Assembly (NCBI GenBank): GCA_947568835.1
Contig: OX387603.1
Location: forward strand, 22,840,651 to 22,904,650
From: Protonemura montana
Taxonomy: Eukaryota > Arthropoda > Insecta > Plecoptera > Nemouridae
Length of the DNA stretch: 64,000 nucleotides
Reading direction: 5' to 3'
The notes under the pieces were generated by a model, which saw nothing but the letters and a program-made list of their open reading frames with translations, had not been told where the DNA came from and ran no database searches. The position numbers were made by a program, and so were the translations under genes. Shown here piece after piece: positions 52,848 through 64,000 of this stretch. Position 1 is the first letter of the stretch, and each line of letters opens with the position of its first letter.

Positions 52848-55800
52848 ATGCGTGTGGTGATGGGCAGTAGGTCTTCGCCTCCCGCCTCGGCATCCCATTC
52901 AGGCGCCGCACGTCAGATCCCCCGGTCTCAAGACATCAAGAAAGAGAACCAAGATGACGAAATTAAGGTAAGCTCTCCCGCTCGACGGCTATTTTTGTAA
53001 CAATCGTTTTATTGCTCGGCGTCTAGAGCTTGGATCTGGCGTTTGGTTGGTGATGTGAATTTCAAATATTATTTTTCGCTTGGAAGTTTGATGCTTATGA
53101 GACGTTGTCATTCTTCTGTTCCTTGGACTGTCATATAATTGCATCCATAGCTTTTACATGTGGTAGATATATAATTGTATTACATATAGTGGTCTTACAT
53201 ATAGTGGAATTCAGTGGTCTTAATTGCCAGCATGTTTGACTTTTAGTATTTCATAAAATGAAAAAAAAAAATTTAATTATTTCATCCACAAAGTTCTTGG
53301 TTTTAGAAAAAGAAAGAAATGAAATTTGACGAACTTTACAGCAAAATTATTCGAAAACCAACTGCTGCCGGTCCTTGTGCCCGTAGTCGATATATTTGTT
53401 TTTAAACAGTCGACTACTTGGGTGTAATAAAGAGCTGCGAATTTGCCGCCCACCGAGGACAATGTGATATCAAAGAGGGGTCGAACTTGTTGGCAAAGAT
53501 TCAAGATAGCTGCAACCTTCGCATGATCACCCTCTCAAGAGAGGAGGGGCACGCACCCGCCTGCTTGCCTGGATAGCGTACGTTTGTTTGATTTATAAAT
53601 CTTAAAATACCACCAAAGGGTGGGTTGGATGAATTCAACAATGAGTTATGTTATAGGAGCGATCGTGGACCAAACTTAAAATCGCCATCCACGAAAATGC
53701 GAGCCAAAATCAGATGTTCGAATTTCCCCAAGCTGTGGAATGAGAAGGTGTCCAGAATTTGGTCTAGTGTTTCTTTGTCGTTTGGTTCGGCTACTGGACT
53801 TTATTGCCCTGTGCTGGGCACAAGCCGTGGTCCTTTCGCACAATTGTAGACGCATTCTCGCGAGAAACTTTATAATTGGCAAATGACACTCTTGGGAATG
53901 CATCCCTAAGAAAGATCCCATAACATCTCGCTTTTATTCTCTCGTATCGCAGAAGCTGAAGCTAACATTTCTATGATTCAAATTTCACGAGAATCTAACG
54001 CTCCCAGCTCCCGACGCAATGTCGGGATGAATGTAACAAGTCTAAGCAGATTTCCTCCGACTTATCGCTCGACTGAAATGTGAGTGTGAAGCGTACTTTC
54101 CCACGGCTATGTAGCCAGGAACGTTACTGTTGAAAGTGCAGGACTTCGCCAGTGAGTAACCACTACCATGTAAACTTTTCGACTAAGTCATGACCCCCAA
54201 AAATAAATAACCAAATGTTCGCTTGAAACGGATTGCTATCCAGGTGTGTCATAAACTCTTGAAGTAGTCCACCATCGCTGCCATGTATAAGTTTCATTCT
54301 ACGCATCCTATTTCGTCGTGTACGAGAAAAAAAAGCTTCAATACAGAATCTACTTTGGGCTTCTTCGAAACTTTGAAGTTATTTATGTACATTCCGAAAT
54401 AGCTCTCTTCTATCCCCGTAAAGGGTTTCCGCCCCTCTCTACAACGACGCCTTTCGCTCGTACACCGACGCCCATGTGCACATCGGACGTCGCCGTAATA
54501 TAATAGCTTATCAAAAGACCACATCATCTACATAGACGTCTAGTATAACACAGGCCGTGACCAGTCGGAGAACGTGATATGCGTCGGCCGCCGCAGCGGC
54601 TGGGATCCAGTAGCTCATTAGACCGACGGGACGAGCGTCGCGGCGCTTACGTTCCAGTGCGCCTCACCGCCGTCACATTATAGGCGTCGCGACTCCAGCC
54701 AGGATATAATTACAGGCGACAAAGTTTGAATTCATTTCGTGTTTCAAAAGACACAATAAGTAATTATTCGAATGGGTTTTTCTGCGATTGATGGCGATGG
54801 TTGAGCCCATATCCTCTGAGGTGTGTTGCCACCGTGCAATGCAGTTGGTGCTGCGTTGCGTCAGAACGACAATCGTAATGCGAGCCGGGTCGTAGCGTAG
54901 ACGCATTTGCGTTTCGATCTCTGTCAAAGTAATTTCTCGCTTGTAATTGTGAGGTGGTCACAACAACCGTCTTGTCCATGTGATGGTATTCATTTCGGTG
55001 GTGGAGGCGATCGGGTTACAAATTAAGCAGAGAAGCTCTTCGTGGCCACAGAAAAACATTCGATAAACAAGCGTGAGACTGCAGAGAGAGAGAAAGATAA
55101 TAACCTATTATGTTCTCTGTACCATTTGCAAATGTATCTGGTGTAGAGAAAGAAAACGAATGTTAGATAATTATCTCGTGTTACAATTAACTAAAAACTG
55201 GTAATTTATAGTTCACTTCTGTGGACAAGTACCATGCTAGACCACTGGTCAGAATCCGATTACAGATGGTAAACTATCCTAAGACGACAAAGTACATGTA
55301 AAAAAATGTCAGATGTAAAAAAAAACGAATCGTTGTTTCAATTTACCACTGTGGGTACGGTTTCAGCGTGATAGAACCCAACACACGCCAGCATCACACC
55401 AATAAGGCTGGGGCTACATATTTGCGAGGTAGGAGAGGTTAGGTATTGGATCAAATTGATCAATTCCTTGCGAAATTTCTGCACACGCGTTAATGTCTTG
55501 GGATGTATTTAGTTCCTCAAAGCTTTCAGATCGGTGGGCGGCACGCCAACCCATGGCGCGCTTGGCCATTTGCCGATTACCAAACACAATTCACCATGTA
55601 AATATAAACAGACCTACCGGTTCGCTAGTCATTGATTATGAAAGGTATACAGGTGCTATAGAAAATTTGTGGTTAAATGCACAGAGACGTACATATGTTG
55701 TAGTAACTATGCGCTAGCAATTAGAACAAAAGATTTAGCCTCATTCCACCCTATCATTAGAGAGTCAAATCCATGGAATAATATACGTCTTATCACGCAA

Positions 55801-58800
55801 TCCAATAATATAAACTGCAGACAGAGGCATAAAGGGTTAAATTCGGGGGAGTGACTACAATAATTGCGATGGGAATCGACACCTGTTACAAGGATAACAT
55901 TATTCGAGGGAAATGAACAATGATTTATCACATCCATGGAGATCTTTATAATTAGCAATTTCCAATGCAAAATTTACGTATTTACAAATTGTACAGTATT
56001 AATTATATTCAAAGATAAACTGACACATTTTTTGTCGTACTCAGCGTAGCACGTAAATTTAACTCGAGCAAGCTTTTCTGGTCGCATTCTATGCATATCG
56101 GATACTGATATGACCATATCCAAGTTACTCTGGTCGTACTATAGCTTTATAACAGATACTGATAGCTGGAGGGATATCAGGTAACAGCTGATGGAAGGTT
56201 CGTCTCGGGTAACCGCTGGCGGTTGTTGGACGCTCATTTCACCGGCATCAGAACCAACAATTCACTGACTCTTCTCGGGTTTCGTCGAGCGAGGCACACG
56301 CGCATAAACAACTCACGGGCTCACTTGTAAACCGCACTCTTCCTCGTCCAGTTGTCTTCTTATTGTCGTCTCTCTGCGTGTTTAGTATTTTCTGATTGTG
56401 TCTATGCTGTCTGGTGTTTATTAATGGGGTTGGTAGTCCGAAACGTCCGACACGGCTCCAGTTACCGGCATGACAAGAGGGATGACTCGTTAGAACATCT
56501 CGGATATAGACAGTAAAGCGCCTTTCGTCGGTGGTGTTGCATTGCACCTCTAATAGCATGTACCTTCAGTCTGCACTTAGTTTATGACTCTTGAAAAGCA
56601 TTTAAAACGAGCACACCAGTGAAATCTAAGTTGTGGTGCTTATACCTTTTGGGTGACCCAGGACCTCCAGATATTGGCCAGCGACCCGTTTAGTGTCTCT
56701 ACATGCTTTATGGACGTCCTTCACGCAGCCAGGCTCTCATTTCGCCTAATAAATCAGCTAGAACAACGGCTAATGGATTGATCCTGTGTCGTTGAAACTG
56801 AAGACGACACTCTATGTGCAAGTGTGAGAGAGATAGCAAGTGTAGAGAGAGAGAGAGGGTGATTGTCGAGAGGATCACTTTCAATCCAGCAAAACATGGC
56901 GCTTATGTTTGGTAACGTGATATTGCCGTATAGGATGGTGAGCTCACATTTACCCACCAAGGATTCCATGCGAGAAAAGGGCGTACAAAAAGCATACTTC
57001 GTCTAGAACTTCACGTGCGATTTTCATAAAGATGTGCCCGGTCACAAATACACCGCATGACAGGCTTTGCATTACTTCCTAACCTATAACTATCCAATGA
57101 AGAGGTAGGTTGATCATTCGTTTCGTCCCAACCTGACCATGACTTGCCCACTGTTTGCTTACCTCTGATCGATTCCAAGAACACCGGATTTTATTTCTTT
57201 ACTTGTACGCTTTGGTCTGAAGCTTGACACATTATTCTATCTACGGAAGCCGGGCCTGTGGCATCTCCCTCCTTGCAACTGTATACAAACTGCCAGAAGA
57301 GCTCGAGTTACAGACAGAAATAGGCTAGCTTCTTCTGTCATACACGCCTCAAGTACAGAATATCTGGTCTTCCCATAAACTATTTGTTCAAAGTTGCGAT
57401 TGCCTAAAATTGACTCTAGCTGTCCTAACAATCGGTGCCACATTGAGCTATGCGGAATAAAATAACTCGAAGTATTAATTTAAAAAATACAATTTGCACA
57501 ACGACACACGCCATTATAATATATGGTAAGCTTCTTGGAAAATAGAGAGTGGCTAGGAGTAAAAAGATAATTTTGAGACGTTATGCATGATCGGTCCATC
57601 CAGTTTCTTCACTCCTTGTGGCCCTGGTAGCCGATGCGACTTCTTTTTTGCCAAGGCTTTTTCACTCCTTGACCGCAAGTCCCGTCAATTTCATGACCGG
57701 CAAGTTCGTACTTACACTGCCATTTTTGACTCCAAAAATATTTTATTAAGCCTTCCTGAAATTAAGGAAAACACTTTTGTGAAGGAAACATTGGATATAA
57801 ATAGCAGAGAGGAACGATGTTTATCGAGGAAGGCACAGAAGAAAAGAGGAGGTAAAATCCACGAATAAAGGTTTTACTTCAGTAAAAATAAATCTCTGTG
57901 CGTACTGGAAAAGTACCGGAAAAGTACCGGGAAAGAAGACATTTGTCCATCTGCGGCAGTCAATACTTAATGTGCATAGTTCACAGAAAAAATAATCCAG
58001 GTGCTAAATTTGATCCTGTTACACTGACTATGTGTAATTTTAGAGTATTTTTTTATATATTTTTTATATTCCAGACGCAATTTAAATGTGATAACAAAAA
58101 TCATGTTTAATGAAGGGTCAGCTTTGTTTCCTCAAAGGGGTGCTACTGAACGTCATAAGTTACCAATTGGCATGATATTAGCACTCGGAAGTAAAAAATA
58201 CGACCACGGTAATGATATGCATAGCGATTGACAAACGACTAATCGCCTTCCGCCCTTGGACGGTCCTTTTTTTATCGTCCTTCACACTGCACTTCGTGTG
58301 ACGATGTGGCGGAGGATGTGAATTTTATGAAAAAAAAATCAGTGATGTCAAGATGTGATCAATGCAAGATGGCTTCTGCAAACAAACACAAAAAAACAGA
58401 CAAATAAGGAGCGATTTCGAGCACAAAATAAATTTGTAGCCCCACGTGCATATTGACAGTTCTTCAGAGATCTCAGTTCCTCAACTGACATCCATAATGA
58501 AAGAGTTTGATCAAGTTTCGTTATAAAAAGCAAAGATGATGACACAATTCTCAAGTACAAATGACTACCCCTGAAAATCTTATTTTGTTTTCCAAACTAT
58601 TTATTTTCTCGAAGACGGCAGGGGATATTTGAAACTTCTAGTACACCTCAAACCAGAGCGATGAACGCATAGATGCGTTTATTCAATGCTAGATGTGATT
58701 AATATAATGAGGTGCAATTATGCTTTCTGGCTGTCGGACCCCCGTCCGACATGAAAACGTTGCCGGCAACCAAAGCCCCAAGCCGACGGCCTTAACCTCA

Positions 58801-60620
58801 CTCCTGACAGTTGGAAGAGTCGAACAATTTGTAGACGGTCTAAATTACAATGATTATACACGAGCGCTAAATAGTCAAAACTAAACCAATTCCCCATTAC
58901 ACTGGATATAATTTGTGCGCACACCAATCATCCGAGAACTAGGCTTTAAATTCAATAAGATGGAAACCGAAAACTACGTATTTTTCGACATTTCATATGA
59001 CACTATGTCCCGGTTTATCTCAACAAGCAAAGAAGGTTTTCATATGTCTGTGACTGCATTTTCAATAATTCATCGACCATTTTATCTTTACAATAGTTTA
59101 TATTTATTTGTTTTTTGTACATTTATATTTTGTCATGTCGTAGGTATTATTGCATTTTTCCCTACATTTCAATAGCACAGTATAAATTTTGTACACACCA
59201 GTGGCGTGCGGTGAGTTTTGCTGATGGGTAGGCGGTAAGCGAACCTTTTCCGAGATGTAACCAAAATAAGGGGGGGGGGGGGGGGGGGAGGGGTCCAAGA
59301 TAATTTTCGGATCAAACTAAAAAGTAGCGTTCAAGGATGCTGTCGGACATTGGATTGCCAAACTTTTTGTTTGACAAGGTTTTATTTGCAAAGCTAGTTA
59401 CATTAACAAACATGTGCGACAAGTCTTGATTGATTAGTGCGATGCTCATTTCGTTCAAAGTTTTCTACTTACTAGCCCACAGCTTGCTTAACTCAAAATT
59501 TGAACACTCTTCAAATAAGTTTTATTGACAGCAGAAAAGGTTGATCCTGAGCCCGTTGGTCACTTGTGTATTTTATAGTTTTTATTGAAATACTGATTAA
59601 AGTCATATGCAGCTTGGCGTCTAAACATTTCATCACAGTCTGACGCAGCCGCAAATTTACCGGGAAAATAGTTTCCGAAACAGATCACGAGTATCGCAAG
59701 TTGGGGGGTTGGCCAAGCTGCCAACTATATTATTAAATAAACTCTACACTAATATATAACATCATATTATTAAACATTAGACTAATATAAAGAATGCCGC
59801 ATGCGTAACCAGCTACGTATCAACCTAGCCAGTGAGTGCATGTTCACGCTGAGAGCGCTATGCATATCGTTCGCGCCCGCTGGAACGCAACCTATGTAGC
59901 TATCAATGTCATGCTGGGGCTAGCGGTGCCACATACCTTTGCTATACTTTAGCACGGCGCGGTGCTGCCATAAGCAGCGTTACCCTCCTCCACCCCTTCG
60001 GTCCAGCCTGATGCCGGGCGTCTTGCACGGCATGACCATCATTGCACATCAAAAGCATTGACATGGAGGCGCAAGCAATAACACATCGACTCTCGGTGGA
60101 AATGGAAAGGCATGTCTTTTTTAATTTTGATTTTAAAAAAGGACGAGAAATTAACCGCCGATAAGATGTTTCTGGGAGAAAATAAAATGATTTGGTTTGG
60201 AAAAGTAAACCTTGAAAAAAAAATTCGGTTGAATGCATTAAAGATGCCTAGGTAGGCACTGCTTACCCTGCCTACCCTTGACTGCACGCCCCTGTTGCAC
60301 ACTTAAGCGTTACACGTGGCTTATTTGTAAACATGATTTTTTTCTGTGTAAATTGCTGTAAGCAACTGGTGAAGAATTAAAATAAAAAATAACCATATTG
60401 TGTTCCTCACAGGAGTACGCCGAGACAGCAATGAACGAGCTCCTAGGATGGTACGGATACGACAAGGTGGACCGCAGCGAGACCCAAGGGCTGAACCTGC
60501 ATCACTTCGCAGCCCAGAGGTCGCCGTCGGATCTGGATTCCTCCGACGGCAGCAGCAGTCCGGAGCGTCGCGACGCCGGCACCGGCACCGGATCGTCGCG
60601 GGGAAGTCCGACGCCAGCAG
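52848..60620 (+). CDS. SOBP: Sine oculis-binding protein homologue, 5' end (3'-partial)
   Basis: Nuclear FCS-zinc-finger protein that binds the SIX-family factor Sine oculis and is linked to eye, ear and brain development. Two exons are visible: 52848-52967 (40 codons, phase 0) and 60413-60620 (69 codons plus one base). The identifying stretch crosses the junction: KKENQDDEIK then [20 protein letters not shown]. It matches the vertebrate SOBP N-terminus ([28 protein letters not shown]) closely. After this, exon 2 becomes Ser/Asp/Arg-rich and low in complexity (SPSDLDSSDGSSSPE), unlike the vertebrate protein. A second in-frame ATG lies four codons after the first. The zinc-finger exons are not in the window, so the gene continues to the right. 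Intron 1 is 7.4 kb and contains a hAT-type element. Confidence 0.9.
52968..60412 (+). other. Long first intron of SOBP
   Basis: About 7.4 kb with GT at 52968 and AG at 60412. It contains a GC-rich patch near 54560-54670, GA-rich simple sequence near 55080 and 56844-56857, and the hAT-type element at 59199-60294. Several open frames of 60-100 codons show no resemblance to known proteins. Confidence 0.6.
59199..60294. mobile_element. hAT-type non-autonomous DNA element in SOBP intron 1
   Basis: About 1.1 kb. The left end is CAGTGGCGTGCGGTGAG; the right end, read inward on the other strand, is CAGGGGCGTGCAGTCAAGGG. Both ends then carry GGGTAGGC and GCAGT/GCGGT-like subterminal motifs. Flanks GTACACAC (59191-59198) and TTGCACAC (60295-60302) match at 6 of 8 positions, as for an aged 8-bp duplication. 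No transposase-like frame was seen, so it is a deletion derivative. A 19-base G run lies inside at 59270-59288. It inserted just before SOBP exon 2 and leaves about 118 bp to the acceptor. Confidence 0.7.
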
Positions 60621-63600
60621 GTATGGTACCGACACTTATGATGTTTCTTAGCAGAAAATCGGCATTAAGGTTTTTAAGGGGAGATTTTTTAGGTAATCAG
60701 TGACATTATGATGTACTGTGCGGGTGATTTATTTCCTTTTCACAATTATCTTGACATTGCCTACTCTATGATCAATTCCTTTCTAATAATATTTTTCAAG
60801 CTTTTCGCAACAACACTGCTACAATTTATCGAGCGACTCGACTAAAATCAGTAAATCACAACAGAGGCGATACGCCAGCACACAGGCCGCTGTACCAAAT
60901 GTAGTACCTACACCCAAATGAAACATGATGCAATTTGAAAATGTATGTAATAGCGATCAAGTCCTGAAATTGCGTACGTGCTCGTATAGCTCAGGAGGGG
61001 TCAAGAGCTAGCCGCCGCAGAGCAAGTGCTCATTGTTTATCATCGGCCTCGTTATGGCGGCATTATTAAGCTGAACACAGGTTTTCACACATTATAATTA
61101 TGTCGGTATCGTGACCGCGCCCCTTTCATTCATGGCTGGTGGGGGTGAACTGACGTGGGGCGTGTTTCTCGCAGACACTAATAATGACCATCGAGGACCG
61201 CGCTGAGCCCTAGGCCCGTGGGAAGGCACAGACGTTGATGGTACTACACAGTTCAATGGCCTATTGGTGGAAATTATTTCGTTATGAGTTTAACCTTGGT
61301 TACATTGAGATTCGCTGGACGAAAAGTGTATAGCATCTATTAGCAAGCTCAGATTTTGAATAATATTTATCGATACCCATAATTTGTCTGCCCAAAGTGG
61401 TTATAGCCGACGGATCCACCCTTAAACGTTTGCAATAAACGTTTGCAATACACTTTTGGGAGGATCGATTGAGAGATCGCGCACAGGTCCGCGAATTTGT
61501 ACAACTCTCATGGTAGTTGGTCTGATTACCAAATTAAGCCTTGAAAATCTCCAGCTGTTGGCGTCTTTTTGAAGCTTTTTTCGGATCTTGCCAACCTCGA
61601 AGAATGAGCAAAACTATTCGAATCAGCGTTTTCTCTAAGGCTAAGATTTCCCTGAGCATTAGCGACCGTTACAGCGACTCAAAAAGAAAAAACGCTTGAA
61701 TTGATCAGAACGGTACTAGCAAGAGGACCCTCGGCATAATTTCTAGAACCCGAGTCTTCGCAAGCTGCTTGTGAAGACGACGCCCGCGGAGCGCGTCTGT
61801 TTAGCGGCGACGTCGGCGGCCTCCCTGGATCTTGTTTGCGCGCGGGTTTCGGTGCCTTCTCGAGTGTCCCGTCGCTATTTCGGGCACTCGCCGTTGGCCG
61901 TCTCAGCTCGAAGCCAGCAGGCGTCGCGTTGCATCTCAAACTCCATTCAAGTATCCTGTACAATGTGCTAGTCTGGCGGCCCGCTTTGCCGCGTTTAACA
62001 ACGCATCGGTCAGTCGATCGAGACTTCTTGGCGACCCTTGTTTCCAGTTGACAGCACAAATTCCTTATGCAACCTATGTGACCTGCCAGTGGAGACAATG
62101 CCGACAGCAAATAAACATTTATAATTTGTGCGAATTTTATCCGGTAGTGTACTATTTTGGTATATAAACGATCTGCAGCATTTTTGGTAAATCTATATTT
62201 TTTTGTGATTTAAAAAAGTATATAGCAAAGCGATACTCGATTTTGATGCGATTCCTCCATTAAGGAAACCACGAATCCTGGATATAAACATAGAATTGCT
62301 ACAATTTTTGCACAAACCTTCAACTAGGGAAGGTTAAAACTCAACTCCCAAACTTTTAATCACCATAAATAATGATTTGAACTGTTAACGCCTTGACAAT
62401 AAAAGCACTGGTTTGCACGGGTCTTTTTGAGGTCGTATGTTAGACGTCCTTGTTGAAAGCGTCGTCTGGCATGAGCGTCGCGACGTCGTGGTCATGCATT
62501 CGCTCGCTGTGCCCTGGCACCCAACACCGTGGCTTGATATGCGATACCGGTCCTTGTGAATTATTGCTCGCCTGCTCTCTCGTGAGGCCGGTATAAATAG
62601 AGAAAGACTAGCACACACCAGATCCTTTCCCTCAATCGCTGCCAATATTCCATAACATAATCATTGTCGTGCAAAGTGAGAAGAACAGTTTATAGCATTG
62701 TAAATGCATTATTGTATTTTCAGACGCTTCCTATTTTACGATTTTTTAGCAGTTAATCTATATTCTATAAGATAGTTTATTTTTTTTATTTTTGGAGTAT
62801 AGATACCGCAAATAGTTTATCTGGCAGTTGATTCTGTATCGCGCCTGTTTGTTTTTATACAAGTTTTTGGTCGCAGCTCGAGGTTTCATTATAAATTAAA
62901 GCCAGAATCGGACGATGATTTCAATTGAAAGGTGGTAATTATATGAACCACGATAGAAAACAACCCGAGCGGGTAATTATAGAACTCCGCGTGCATATCC
63001 ATGGATAATCGTTGTTTTCGTTAGGATTGCAATCTGCATTTTTTTGTCTGTCGGCGAGCTACGTAGCAAGGAGCCAAACGGTTGACTGCAAATGCCAAGG
63101 GACAGAAAGAAAATACTAATATCTTCTCAATTGCTTCGTCTTGACCTGTGTTTGCGATGTTTTCCACACTGGCGCTGATTTTCTGCTGATTCGGCGAGGC
63201 TGTTATGATGATTGATCATTACCGCTTATCAGAGTGGAATGGGAAGAGAAAGCGTCGACGAAACCCCGGAAGGACGATGACGTACGACTAAAGACGGAAG
63301 TGATCGGACTGCGATGGATAATCGAAAAAGGCAAAGGGTGTAAAATATTGACAAACCCACCTTCGAACCTCAGCGAACCACGAGCTACGAAGAGAAAATG
63401 TAGGTTCGTCAAGAATCTTTTGAAATCCTTGAGTCAATTTTTGCGATCAACCTAAAGTCGTTTCAATTGAAACGCATTAATGCACTCTCACTCATGTTTG
63501 TAAATTCGGTGTTCCACACATTTTGGGCAATGAACTGCAAAACACTATTTGATGGATACAATAACAACCACGTGGCAGCCGTCTTCCAAGAAATTCGTCC

Positions 63601-64000
63601 CTTTGCCTTTGATCCGTTAATAATTACTTTCAGAAAATACGTTGCAAACTCCGTTGTACATTTTTCTTGTATCGGACATGACAATAATGGGTTTTGTTCC
63701 ATTTTATCCATCACCCGATTGGCGGAAAGCTCGCCTATTGTCGCCCTTCGGAGAAAATCAGGTGTGAACTTACTGCCAAAGGCGGTACCACCCTGTGACG
63801 AGAATCGGCCAATCAACAGAGGCTAATCAATCTAATTAATATTACACCGCGTCGTTGATGAATGGTTTGTCGACACATTAGAAGTGCAAATTGTCTTGAT
63901 TAGAAATTCAGTGGGAGCCCGCAGAGTGATTGGGATCGAACGCTGTACCTCTACAGGCAAGCGAAACTAATGAAAATAAGATTTTCCGCGTACACTCCCA
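60621..64000 (+). other. SOBP intron 2 (continues past window end)
   Basis: About 3.4 kb beginning at donor GTATGG. No further SOBP exon was found. A GC-rich patch at about 61760-62050 keeps frames open on both strands (143 codons minus, 111 codons plus) with no family resemblance. The overlapping frames at 63463-63826 on both strands are also unrecognised. Confidence 0.5.

Noticed and set aside
63463-63826. Two overlapping frames of 117-119 codons on opposite strands
   Set aside because: Neither resembles a known protein, both are within an SOBP intron, and they shadow each other.

Overview
The window is nuclear DNA of an animal, almost certainly an insect. Coding exons are short, introns are phase-consistent GT-AG, the intergenic DNA is AT-rich, and there is an arthropod-style calcitonin gene of a kind absent from flies. 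A hemipteroid or other non-dipteran insect is likely, but the order cannot be fixed from this sequence. No prokaryotic or viral block was seen. I joined exons by hand from splice consensus, reading phase and family resemblance.

Layout: ADA2/ADGF (+, 5' end missing) at 1045-4770; a calcitonin-type neuropeptide gene (-) at 5317-6834; PAWR/Par-4 (+) at 8382-9871; PTIP/PAXIP1 (+, 23 coding exons) at 13040-23973; RPF2 (+) at 25045-27267; NUDT18 (-) at 27687-29287; AIMP1 (+) at 30928-32350; UFL1 (+) at 32630-36588; an MCT8/10-like SLC16 transporter (+) at 39314-50271; and the first two coding exons of SOBP (+) at 52848-60620, which runs out of the window.

Most of these are housekeeping genes: DNA-damage and chromatin control (PTIP), 60S/5S RNP assembly (RPF2), nucleotide sanitation (NUDT18), the tRNA-synthetase complex (AIMP1) and UFMylation (UFL1). 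The others are signalling or transport genes. They do not form a pathway cluster.

The most interesting structures are: (1) the calcitonin gene, where one signal-peptide module can splice in the same phase to a single-copy calcitonin-A exon or to a four-copy calcitonin-B exon; (2) a 69-bp element, about 85% identical between two copies, that sits upstream of both divergent genes NUDT18 and AIMP1 in the same orientation relative to each gene and carries a YY1/Pho-like core; (3) well-delimited transposon insertions (two hAT-type elements with 8-bp duplications, and a fold-back/tRNA-like composite with a 13-bp duplication); and (4) a perfect 18-bp stem hairpin in a PTIP intron. Non-coding stretches are described individually.
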